Below are positions 1 through 10,687 of a stretch of DNA of 64,000 nt, one piece after another. Numbering within the stretch: the stretch's first letter is position 1; the number at the start of each line of letters is the position of its first letter. The DNA comes from Scolanthus callimorphus (Eukaryota; Cnidaria; Anthozoa; Actiniaria; Edwardsiidae): NCBI GenBank assembly GCA_033964015.1, contig CM066913.1:17755854-17819853 (forward strand). Reading direction: 5' to 3'. A model generated the notes under the pieces. The model made no database searches and was not told the DNA's origin. It worked only from the letters and a program-made list of their open reading frames with translations. Position numbers and translations under genes: made by a program.

Positions 1-1055
1 GCGCATCCTCATTTTCGTGTTCTATTAGGTCGCCAAGTTTCGGTGGCGACCTGTCGGCGTTGCGACTCAATCGTCTTTCGCGGCTGACTTTTCTCTTCGG
101 TTTAGCTGTAGGCTGGCGTATTTCGTTAGCTTCCCTCTCCGGTACTGACCTATTAGAGGACATACTCCAGCTTCTCGCGTCGTAATAACTCGTCCTGGCA
201 GCGCTGTTAGCACGACTTCGCAGACTCGTACCGTCATCGTTACTACTGACACCAGGACTGCGCCTGCGTATAGCCTTTCTCCGCTGAGCTTGCCGCGACA
301 TCGCCGCGTTGCAATCGAATCAAAATGAATCTTCGTTTTCTTTCTCGGGAGTCTTAACCTCGCTTGCGCATGCGCGTAGTAGAGATTAAAGTTACTGCCG
401 ATGACGGATATCGGTAGCGCCACCATTAGGACACCAAATACTGCGCATGCGCCACCGATAATCTTGCCTTCCCACGTGCGCGGCGTCATGTCACCGTATC
501 CAACCGTTGTCATGGTGATAAGCGACCACCAGAAGGATTCTGGAATTGAACGGAATTTTGTATTCTTGCCGTCCCTTGTTTTTTCCACGTAATAAATAAC
601 AGACGAAAATAGCACGACCGGGATTAGTAAAAATCAACAGCAGTAGAAACAACTCGTAGGAGCTTGCTTTGAGAGTATGCAGAATCACCTGCAGCCCGTA
701 TAACAAGCGGAAGAACCGAAAGAGACGCAGTAGACGGATTACAAGCAGCGCGTCTGCGAGCTCGTCTTCTTCGGGAAATAAAAGCCGCACGTAAAACGGA
801 AGAACTGAGAGAACATCTATCCAGAAGGAGACGCTCTTGAGGAAAGCGCGCTTGCTTGGACAAAATATCAGACGTAGTATGAGCTCCAGTGTGAACCAGA
901 TCCCGCACACAAACTCGATGACTGTGAAGGCGGTGCGCGCAGCCGCGCGAGTGGAGCTTGATGAGTTGATGCTGTCGGGGTCGAACTGAGGAAGAGTTAT
1001 GGCGCATGATGTACACACGGACAGGACGATGAGGGCCGGACATGATGGAGAATAT
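1..1055 (-). CDS. Voltage-gated K+ channel, transmembrane and pore exon (frame-broken)
   Basis: This is the S1-S6 core of a Kv channel on the minus strand. It opens after acceptor TTTCCAG at 1056-1057 and may run off the window. Reading down: S1 (VLSVCTSCAITL), S2 with FTLELILR, S3 with FWIDVLSVLPFY, S4 with arginines every third residue (VIRLLRLFRFFRLL), S5, the selectivity filter TMTTVGYGD, then S6 with ALPISVIGSNF. The coding sequence is split over frames: a break near 1037, a second at the A5 run 629-633 within S5, and a probable third near 300-340. After the third, a different frame (Ser/Arg-rich tail) stays open to base 1, while the S6 frame stops at 67-69. Compared with Shaker and Shaw channels, the S4-S5 linker is about three residues short and the S6 PxP motif reads PIS. 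It pairs with the T1 exon at 10,688-11,239. It is either a decaying or silent-type subunit gene, or the assembly has base errors here. Confidence 0.85.
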
Positions 1056-1245
1056 CTGGAAATTACAAGAGAGAATGGTGTGAAGAAGGAAAAAATAGGC
1101 ACACAAAAGCATGTATGTGGCTACTAATGTACAACGTGAGGGCCACGGACATGATGGACAATATCTGGAAATTACAACAATATCTGGAAATTACATGCTG
1201 TGAAGAAGGAAACAATAGGCACACGAAGCATGCATGTGGCTACTA
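1031..1245 (-). repeat. ~105-bp tandem duplication of the channel exon's acceptor and 5' end
   Basis: Positions 1031-1135 and 1138-1245 are two diverged direct copies sharing GAGGGCC..GGACATGATGGA, AATATCTGGAAATTACAA, TGAAGAAGGAA and GCATGTGGCTACTA. The first copy contains the splice acceptor and first codons of the pore exon. The second, lying in the intron, contains a duplicate acceptor and the same codons. The second copy has two extra bases (AC) after GAGGGCC, and a further short repeat of AATATCTGGAAATTACA inside it. Confidence 0.8.
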
Positions 1246-1249
1246 CATA

Positions 1250-2930
1250 CGTTGAATGATGTTGAATCAATGTTGAGCTGGTTTAGTGCACCCGTACAAC
1301 ATGCGCGTTCAACATGTGTTGAATGATGTTGAGTCAATGTTGAGCTGGTTTGGTGCACCCATACAACATGCGCGTACAACATGTGTTGAATGATGTTGAG
1401 TCAATGTTGAGCTGGTTTGGTGCACCCGTACAACATGCGCGTTCAACATATGTTGGATGATGTTGAATGAATGTTGAGCTGGTTTGGTGCACCCGTACAA
1501 CATGCGCGTTCAACATGTGTTGAATGATGTTGAATCAATGTTGAGCTGGTTTGGCGCACCCGTACAACATGCGCGTTCAACATGTGTTGAATGATGTTGA
1601 ATCAATGTTGAGCTGGTTTGGTGCACCCGTACAACATGCGCGTTCAATATGTGTTGAATCATGTTGAATCAATGGTGAGCTGGTTTGGTGCACCCGTACA
1701 ACATGCGCGTTCAACATGTGTTGAATAATGTTGAATCAATGTAGAGCTGGTTTGGTGCACCCGTACAACATGCGCGTTCAACATATGTTGAATGATGTTG
1801 AATCAATGTTGAGCTGGTTGGTGCACCCGTACAACATGCGCGTACAACATGCGCGTTCAACATATGTTGAATGATGTTGAATCAATGTTGAGCTGGTTTG
1901 GTGCACCCGTACAACATGCACGTTCAAAATGTGTTGAATGATGTTGAATCAATGTTGAGCTGGTTTGGTGCACCCGTACAACATGCGCGTTCAACATATG
2001 TTGAATGATGTTGAATCAATGTTGAGCTGGTTTGGTGCCCCGTACAACATGCGCGTTCAACATGTGTTGAATGATGTTGAATCAATGTTGAGCTGGTTTG
2101 GTGCACCCGTACAACATGCGCGTTCAAAATGTTTGAATGATGTTGAATCAATGTTGAGCTGGTTTGGTGCACCCGTACAACATGCGCGTTCAACATATGT
2201 TGAATGATGTTGAATCAATGTTGAGCTGGTTTGGTGCACCCGTACAACATGCGCGTTCAACATGTGTTGAATGATGTTGAATCAATGTTGAGCTGGTTTG
2301 GTGCATCCATACAACATGCGCGTTCAACATGTGTTGAATGATGTTGAATCAATGTTGAGCTGGTTTGGTGCACCCGTACAACATGCGCGTTCAACATGTG
2401 TTGAATGATGTTGAATCAATGTTGAGCTGGTTTGGTGCACCCGTACAACATGCGCGTTCAACATATGTTGAATGATGTTGAATCAATGTTGAGCTGGTTT
2501 GTTGCACCCGTACAACATGCGCGTTCAAAATGTGTTGAATGATGTTGAATCAATGTTGAGCTGGTTTGGTGCACCCGTACAACATGCGCGTTCAACATAT
2601 GTTGAATGATGTTGAATCAATGTTGAGCTGGTTTGGTGCACCCGTACAACATGCGCGTTCAACATGTGTTGAATGATGTTGAATCAATGTTGAGCTGGTT
2701 TGGTGCATCCATACAACATGCGCGTTCAACATGTGTTGAATGATGTTGAATCAATGTTGAGCTGGTTTGACGCACCCGTACAACATGCGCGTTCAACATG
2801 TGTTGAATGATGTTGAATCAATGTTGAGCTGGTTTGACGCACCCGTACAACATGTGCGTTCAACATGTGTTGAATCAATGTCGAGTTGGTATGGCGCACC
2901 CATACAACATGCGCGTTCAACATATTCAAT
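1250..2930. repeat. 67-bp minisatellite, about 25 copies
   Basis: This is a head-to-tail array with a 67-bp period (for example GAATGATGTT at 1321 and 1388). The unit contains ATGTTGAGCTGGTTTGGTGC, then ACCCGTACAACATGCGCG. Copies are more than 90% alike, with small indels and a short internal duplication near 1845. The unit is rich in CAACAT/ATGTTG, so it can fold on itself. Because 67 is not a multiple of 3, open frames of 60-100 codons appear on both strands. They are by-products, not genes. The array lies in the large channel intron. Confidence 0.95.
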
Positions 2931-4404
2931 CACAATTCAATGTCTCATTAGGCACATGCGCACTAGCGTGAAAGCGGACCTTCAAGAATTCACTAAAAAA
3001 AACAACCTAAAGGTAAATCATCTACCGAAATCACAATACAATTTCATTTCGTTTGATTTCTGTATCTCCAGACCCAAATAAATTAGTAGTATTTATAAAC
3101 AGTCTGTAGTGGTATTGGAGAATCTAAAATGCTGTTCGCAAATTTGCGACCAACGGACTAAATTGTCTAGTCATGTAAAAGAAATATCAATCCGGTTTTG
3201 CTTTTTTCAAGTTCTGTACTGATAAACATTTGATATCCCATGATTTGCTTTAATGGTTCATTATGTAGTGATATTATAAAACCAAAATAATCAGAACGAA
3301 AGCTGAAGATACTCAAAAGCTAACTGTTCGGCAAATTCTACAGAAAAGAATTTTACAATTAATTTCCCAGCGGCAAAATTTTTACACATGAAACCTGCCT
3401 TTCACACCCAATTTAAACACGGTAACGTCGCCTGTGAATGCAGCAAACATTTCCAATCATAAAAAACGTGATCGAGATTTTCGGCTCAAAGAACTGTGCC
3501 CCGTTTTCTAGATCTCCAAACGGTTATCCCGCTCACGAGCGTGTAAATTGAGCGTGTAAATTAAGCTTGTATGTACAACAAGATTGGCGTTTGGTCGCTA
3601 GAACCACAGCTGGCTCCAAAACAGGGCACTCGAGGTGGGATTGTACAACCTGTTTTCAAACAGACGTTAAGTGAGGTGTTGTATGTAAGATTGATTTTGA
3701 AGGAGTCGTGCCACGATTTTAGGGTTAATTTAGGTCGCTTCAATGCTGTCAAATGCACAAGAAATGAACAAAATAATCGTCTAGGTTTGTTAAATAACCT
3801 TTTAACTGCCATCTTACGTTAAAATGCCTATATAATGCAAGTTATAGTTCCATTTTCTTCGTCGTAGACTAAGTTGAAGTATAATGAATGATTCTGAGTT
3901 CATTTGATAACATTTTGTTGAAATAATCATGACATAACCCATTTAAAAGACTTTTTCGAATTTCCCATTTCCGCTTTTTTCGAGAGTATGTCAAGATCTT
4001 AAGAGCATTTTTGACTGTTCGTTAAGACGCTTGTAAACAATAACCCTTCAGAGCCCATTTGGGGAAATTTCGATTAAGAATTGAAATGGCTCTAATTTAG
4101 AGGCACGAGCTCGCAAAATAGAAATAGGTTTTAAGTATCACTTTGGAGCGAAACATTTATAATGGCGACGAAGTGGCTGAGAATTTTTCATTTTTAAACA
4201 CGTAATGCATTTTGTTAAGTCATATCTCTTTTTTTCATCACAAATACACAGTAATTCACGGTTGAAAGTAGCAATTTAGATTAACTTGAAGTATAATATA
4301 AGATTCTTATTTGTCATCTATATTACGGTCTTTGCCATTTTTCCCCTTTCTTTCTTTGGGATTAGGAAGGGGTCATGGCATTCAAAACACAGACAGAGTC
4401 GAGT
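2931..4404. other. Intronic sequence, nothing recognised
   Basis: AT-rich intron of the channel gene. The only structure seen is a small tandem echo (GAGCGTGTAAATT twice near 3538-3562). The open frames at 3561-3822 overlap on both strands and show no domain or splice context. Confidence 0.6.
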
Positions 4405-4680
4405 GAATAGCGCTGCGCACAGATTCTGAAAAAAGAACGCGACACTCAGACAAACAATCCCTCTGAAATCCCATTCAGAAGGATCGCGCTCGAAATACGA
4501 GATAGGTTAGGAGTACATATAAGCTCTGCTATAATGAATGGGCTGAGTACCAGTTTACCGATTCATTTTGTATCGTTCTTTAGAGAGAAAAGTGAGAAAA
4601 TGTGAGAAATGTATATTTGCTTGTCTGAGTTTTTAATTAGTGCGACGTCATCTGTGTGGGTGCTATTTAAAGACTATTTA
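4405..4680. repeat. Dispersed ~260-bp repeat, copy 1 of 3
   Basis: It begins near AGCGCTGCGCACAGATTCTG and runs through CCATTCAGAAGGATCGCGCT, GAAATACGAG, AGCTCTGCTATAATGA and TTTGTATCGTTCTTTAGAGA to GACGTCATCTGTG. Diverged copies in the same orientation lie at 17,765-18,005 and 19,100-19,355. No open frame is shared and no terminal inverted repeat was seen, so the class is unknown. Confidence 0.75.
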
Positions 4681-5165
4681 TGGAGTTTTGTAGCCATAAA
4701 TGTCTATGCTAATGATCGCTATTTCGATCCATCCTTTGGTCTACAACTGATTTAGGAGACGTAGAACCGCAGAAATCCAATGGTGATATTTTGAAAAATG
4801 CTTACGGGTTTTAATGTACCCATCGGACACAAGGCTTTTACGAAACAAAGTTAAGGTGACTCCACGAAAAGTCCAAGCGGATTTTCTGTAAATATAAATT
4901 CAGTCATAACTTTTATAATATTCGTGTGAAGAATATCAAACTTGGAGGACATTAGGAGGTATCATTTAGCAATAGTTTAACATATTTCGATCTTTATTTG
5001 CGGTAATATCTTTGATAATATCCCAGCTACAGTTGACCCCCTTGTTCCTCTTTAGACGTCTCTAAAACAAAACTTTGGCTATCATTTTTCATGCGGTGTC
5101 TTTGGCTATCATTTTTAATTCGATGTCTTTTCCATGCTCTATGTCAAATTATAATATAGCTACGA
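4681..5165. other. Intronic sequence, nothing recognised
   Basis: AT-rich intron. The only small echo is TTTGGCTATCATTTTT present twice (near 5073 and 5101). Confidence 0.5.
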
Positions 5166-6210
5166 TATAACGCGCGCTCTGGTTGGTCCAAATCTATGCT
5201 CTATTACACCGATAAAGTAATAGTCAGGCGGCTAAGTCCAAATTTTATTGCGAATTGTGCATTTTCTGATAAAAGCATGAAACTTTCCAGGATGAGACTT
5301 CAGAGGGTACTTGTTAATTTTTGATTGGGAGGCATCTCTGAAAGTTCTTTTTACAGCAATAATTTAGACAATTCGTGCGGCCATTGTTCAGCCGCCATCT
5401 TGTCCTTTGTTATTCATGAGTTTCGTGGCACCTGAGCTCTTATTCTACAAGATAAATTTATAGAGTGTAGCGCCAGATAGACAAAACTCTAAAGATTTAT
5501 GGCGAAGAGAAACGATCATTGGAATATGACGAGTGAACATTTGATAGCTAAATTACTTTTCTAGATGTTTTCTTCTATTTACGAAAACATGTTTTCGAAT
5601 TCCCAGTCAGAGACTGTTTCGGAGATAGAAAATCAGGAAAAATATCGGGATTCTTCGGCACAGAGGTTGATATCAGCTTGCGACATAGCTACCAGAGTAT
5701 AGACCATATGTGCCAAGGTATTAATGGCCTCTGAATGAAACAAAGTTGCCGGGATTTTGCTGCAGAGTCTAGAGAATCACTTCACTGACTTCACTGGCGA
5801 AACTCATGAATAACAAAGGACAAGATGGCGGCTGAACAATAGCTTTGTGAGTTGTCTGAATAATTCCTGTAAAAAGAATTTTCAGAGATGCCTCCCAATC
5901 AAAAATTGACAAGTACCCGTAGGCCAATCATACTGGAAAGTTTCATGCTTTTATCAAAAAACGCACAATCATTTGGCTTAGCCGCCTGACTATAATGATT
6001 CTCCCCCGCTATATCATAAAAGCATTAGAGCACAACTTCTATGACTTTATCGGCAAATAGAGCACTTGTGATGTTGGGAGAGACACTCGAAACTTTTAAA
6101 ATCACTCGCCTGCGGCTCGTGATTTTACAACGCTCTCGTGTCTCTTCCAACATCACGCGTGCTCTATTGCGCCGATAGAGTCATAGAAAGTTGTGCTCTA
6201 ATGCTTAAGA
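5166..6210. mobile_element. Outer inverted-repeat element carrying a nested MITE
   Basis: The left arm is CGCGCTCTGGTTGGTCC followed by ATGCTCTATTACACCGATAAAGTAA. The right part (5993-6210) has AAAGCATTAGAGCACAAC, GACTTTATCGGC, CACGCGTGCTCTATTGCGCC and AAGTTGTGCTCTAATGCTTA. A related copy without the insertion is at 56,828-57,000. The 768-bp element at 5223-5990 splits it. It is non-coding, and superfamily assignment is uncertain. Confidence 0.65.
5223..5990. mobile_element. TA-flanked MITE with ~190-bp terminal inverted repeats, copy 1
   Basis: The termini are GTCAGGCGGCTAAG and CTTAGCCGCCTGAC, flanked on both sides by TA (5221-5222 and 5991-5992). The inverted arms continue inward through AAAGCATGAAACTTTCCA, GATTGGGAGGCATCTCTGA and GCCGCCATCTTGTCCTTTGT. 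There is no transposase frame, so it is non-autonomous. The TA duplication suggests Tc1/mariner-type mobilisation (inference). A second copy, in opposite orientation, is at 30,189-30,964. Confidence 0.85.
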
Positions 6211-6234
6211 AACATTTTGGCTTGCCCTTTTTAC

Positions 6235-6440
6235 TTTTTTAGACCCCGTCCACACTACACCGTTTTCAAACGAAAAGGGATACTTTTTGCTCCGGATACG
6301 GCTATCGCCCACACAACAACGCCGAAAACGATCACCGAAAACGGATCAATCCGAAAACGCTCTCCAGAGTGGAGCGATTTGAAAACGCTGTTTTCTAGTG
6401 GGACGGGTGAAAGCGATGCTATCTGAAAACGATGACGTCA
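6235..6440. repeat. GAAAACG-rich dispersed repeat
   Basis: Sequence starting CCCCGTCCACACTACACCG and ending GAAAACGATGACGTCAC, full of CGAAAACG motifs. It looks like the 'GTCCACACTA...GAAAACGATGACGTCAC' repeats known from invertebrate genomes (recalled, not checked). The 69-codon frame across it is not credible as a gene. Confidence 0.5.
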
Positions 6441-7045
6441 CCACAGCAAACCCGACCAATTTCGCGGGCCGACAGATCGAAATGCGCATGCGTTGAGCTT
6501 ATTTGAGGTCTGAATCAACAGCAACAAGGGACGTAGAACAATGAAATCAGCAAAGCATAAATAGAGCGAAAAACAAACGTTACAGTTGTCCCTCCACTTC
6601 CAAGAAATGTTTTCGGGCGTGAGATTCACAGGTGTTACGGGAAATAAAACGGAACTAATATCGCGCATTCGAGTTAATTAAAATATAAAATTCATATTGT
6701 CTGCATAAATATTTATTCAATAAAACAGGCAGGGCAGACTTTTATTAAAGAAGCGAAAATAATTGATGACATATTTTTTGTTTAATCCTGTTTTTAATTA
6801 TAGTTGTGCATAAATTTTTTCACCCGCACCTTCCTCCTATATTTTTTTGTTTACGAAATCAAGCAAAAACAAATTACACATTTAAAAAAAACTCTAGAAA
6901 ACAGCGATTGTTCTGCCTTGCGACATTGCTATTCCTTCAGATAAAAGTCTTTCGTGTTGAGAATGTATTTTTATGTTTACTATAGCAGGGAATTTAAAGA
7001 TGAATTCGACAATGATCTTATCAAGTGCTCTCGAAGATTAAACTC

Positions 7046-7380
7046 CCGTTTAGTCTACGATTAAAAAAACTCCCTCAGTAATAATAGTCGAATGATATTT
7101 TAAATTAACATTTTCTCAGTTTGGGCACTTGGTGTAAAGTATGGTGTATTGAATTCGAGATTTTTAAAATCCCAAGTCTGCCAGCTTTGCCGAGAGAACG
7201 TGCGACCTAATATTACTCTTGTTAAATCTACGATAAAAAAAAAACCTCCCTCAGTTCTAATAGACGAATGCTATTAATTCTGAGTTTAGGCACTTGGTGA
7301 AAAGTATGGTATATTGAATTCGAGATTTAAAAAAAGTCTACCAGCTTTGCTGAGAGACCGTGCGACCTAATTTACTTGCA
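7046..7380. repeat. Two-copy direct repeat of about 165 bp
   Basis: The copies share CTCCCTCAGT, GGGCACTTGGTG, TATTGAATTCGAGATTT, CCAGCTTTGC and GAGA.CGTGCGACCTAAT. They are diverged by substitutions and homopolymer length changes, and are non-coding. Confidence 0.8.
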
Positions 7381-8465
7381 ATTTTTGGTATTATATTCTT
7401 TACATTTACTTATAAAAGTAGGATTGCGCATAAAAATCTCAAATCTAAAGTAATCTCGAACCAAACCGATACAAACAAAAGTAAAATATATGGTTTACGA
7501 ATTCAATAGAAATTATTGCACTACATTCCCTAAATCAGCCGGTGGAAAGGATTCTTTTCTGACTTGGTATGTCACTAGGTTGGCAAAATGGCGACAAACT
7601 TCAGACAACATCATTAGCGTCTCCGTTTTGCGGGATTTTTTTTGGAATGTTTCCTATCGGTTTCCTTTTATATCTTAAAGTGGTAATGAAGAAGTTAAAA
7701 ATGTCAAATATTCTTTAATATATTTGACTAAAACCGGCTTAATATTAAATTTTAAGTACGTCTCGTATAAAAAAAGGTGTGTCCATTATATAAATGAGTG
7801 TTTATTCGCAGTACAATATTTGTAGTGGCAGACCTTTAATTAATATTTAATGTTTTTTCTTCATCCGTTTGTCTGAGACTTTATAGAGTTTTAGACTTTT
7901 TAGGGTTAAGGGGGGCGATAAACGGGACCAACATAAGTCGAAAAAAAATTACAAAAAATGAAATAGAGAATAACACATGGGCGCGGGGATATGGAATTTA
8001 TCTTCCAGTGTTCAAATTTTGATTCTCACGAGTGAGAAGGTCATCTGATTGGTCAAGACATCTATCGAATATGAATGAGTTTTTTTAAAATCATGATAAA
8101 ACACTATAGTTTATATAAAGGTTTTAAATTATTTTCTACCTTTTCGTCAAAGATTGTAATGAGTTTCATGGTGGAGTTTTTTGTTGTTGCTGTTGTCAGT
8201 ATTTAAAGAAGGAGAATACCTAACCATGCCTCGCCTTTTTTTAAATAGCAAGCAAACAATTTTTGCATTTTGAGTTCAGTTTGAAAAAAAAAAAGTGCCG
8301 ATATTTGCGGAATACAAGTACTTACCTTCAAAACATCCGCTTAGAAGAAGGTAGATTGACTTTAACTAGGCCCGACATTACGATCATATGAACGCCAATG
8401 GCGACTAGATTTAGGGTTTTTCGTGCAACTATTTCAAACTTGTCGCTAAATGGCGACGTATGTTA

Positions 8466-8630
8466 CCAGTCTATAAATTTTTACAAAATGCCCTTCTCGA
8501 AATTAGCTGTCAACAGCATTAATTTGGGAGAAAAAACCTGGCGACCAGATTTCTTTTTAGCGAGCTAACGTCACTGTTTTGCGACTAGAATTTTATTTAG
8601 GCGCCGATGGCACTTTTCGAAAAACGTTAA
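8466..8630. repeat. Dispersed repeat, partner at 20,470-20,610
   Basis: Shared blocks include AATGCCCTTCTCGAAATTAGCTGTC (partner: AATGTCCTTCTCTAAATTAGCTGTC), GACTAGAATTTT and GGCGCCGATGGCA. No coding potential is seen. Both copies lie inside introns of minus-strand genes. Confidence 0.6.
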
Positions 8631-10687
8631 GGGCCCTGTATATGAATAATACATATTACACCTTAGCTTTTTTAGTGGACTCGGAATCTATTTGAACAAA
8701 AGTTGGAATACATCAATTAAACAGTATAGAATTTCACTTTGTTGCAGCTGTAACAAATAATCTCTCTGCTATATCTTGTTAGTGATGCAAACATATTTTA
8801 GTGTGTACGTGTAGGGACCAATATTAAAGTCTTCTACATGAATGAAGGGCGTGTTTTAGTGCTGGTAGTCGGGTCTGTGTTAAGTTTGATTCAAATGTGT
8901 TGCCCAACAAATATCTGAAAAAGCGGCGAATAACACGTGCGTGATAGATAAATGATATTTTAGCTAGTTTATACGTTGCGTGATTTCCGTGAAAGGTTGT
9001 GTTTCTTGTTGTTTTCTCTTCTATTTGCTGTATTTTTCTTTGTTTTTCTTTTGTCAAGTAATAAGAAACTTATTCAAATGTTTGTTGCAGCCATTTTCGA
9101 GCGTTTCAACCTTGTGAAGTTGGTGCAGCAGCTGAAATCACAAAAAATTCGTCTTTTTCTTTCGCTTGTAGCTTCACCATTATAAAAGCATTACTTGCCT
9201 AACACAGACGTTACCAATGGATATTTCCGCCCAAATAACAGTCATTCAATACTTCTGGCGACATGCTTAATTGGCCAGAAATAAACAGTAATTGTGGACA
9301 ATATCAGAATAGCGGTTTACTATTTGGAATAAAGCCGGGATCTATAATATACCAGTGAGTAATGTAACCCTCTGTTATCATGTTTCGGGTTTACGTTTGA
9401 CGGCGGGAAAATCGTTTAGCGCCTCTTTTTAATTTCCCAGGGCTTTATGGCACCGGCAGCATATGGAACCTGCTGAGACGATAGGCGATCAGGGGATCAG
9501 ATACCGAAAAAGCGAAATAATTTGAAACAATTTAAGGGGAAAGGTTATGAATAGTGATTCTGGCACGACGTGAGGTACCGTGTTCGGCATATGCCGGAGC
9601 TCGTTTAAGTTTTATGTTAATACCATTTCATAACCTTGACTTTTTCCCTTGTCTAGTTTTGGATTTGCCATGGCTTAAGAGGTAATATTGCGCTTGCTAT
9701 CACTTAATCAAACAAGCTTTGAGAGGGAGACATTTAGGAAACATAGCTTAATGATAAACTACGCGCGAAAAACATTATGCATTTTGAGTACAACCCAACT
9801 TTACTCAAGTTCAAAAATCGTTTCCTGTAGAATTAAATTGATCTAGCATATACATCCACTTTCATTATTTGTACTAGCTTGGTTATTTATAATATCAACG
9901 TATTTTTTTTGTTTTTTTTACATAAAGAATAAATTCAGCAGATGAATTCCATTGCCTGGGAGATTTCGCTGCAAATGGTGTATTGGTTTTTTTTGTGTGT
10001 GCATTTCGCTTGAAATCTAAGTGATTGTGTCAGCAAGATGTATTACACTTTAAAACAGGAGATACAGGTATTCATTTTGATAGAATTATGTTAGCAATTT
10101 CAATATGAAAATATCCGTTTTTCTCTAAGAAAATACCATGAAATTTTCAGCAATTAAGATAAGCACAGATCTGTGTGTTCATGAAGCACCGCCAGTTTCT
10201 TGCATTCATTTATGATTTCTTGACGCGCATAATGATTAAAGAAACATTTTTACTTGGTTCATTATAATAAACGGAGCCTAAGCTGTTATCTTCTTCATGG
10301 TCAAAACGTCTGCCTTAATACCGTATATTCTAAGACAACAATAATTCTTTTTAAAAACTATTGGAAATCGAAAGGTAGTGCTTCAGAACCCCTGCTGTGA
10401 TAGAACTAAAAAAAAACGAAATCACGGAAATCGAAAAACGCGCACATGTATACATGACTCCATGAATTTACTCACCGAAAACCTTGGTTACTCTGAGAGG
10501 CATGAGGCATTTTTAATATACACAATTAGAGACTTGTAGATTCTATAAATAATTCCGATTATAGCAGTCACGCAGATAGGCTTACCAAGTTTTATTCTAA
10601 GGTAAATGCAATACTAAACTCAACGATACTCGTAAATAAACGAGAAACTACATGACAAAAATAAACGCGGCGTGTTTTTCTACTTAC

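Larger units (their letters stand above)
6441..10687. other. Remainder of the channel intron
   Basis: A long AT-rich intron leading to the T1 exon on the minus strand. Recognisable contents are a two-copy ~165-bp direct repeat at 7046-7380, a partial TTAA-element fragment at about 7495-7600 and a dispersed repeat at 8466-8630. The rest shows no domain-bearing frame or RNA gene that I can recognise. Confidence 0.55.

Noticed and set aside
1191..2929. Overlapping 60-104-codon frames on both strands in the 67-bp array
   Set aside because: They arise from a tandem unit whose length is not a multiple of three. They have no start context, no domain and identical peptides in several frames.
1250..2930. 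CRISPR-like array
   Set aside because: Units are contiguous and homogeneous with no unique spacers, in an intron-bearing animal genome. It is a minisatellite.
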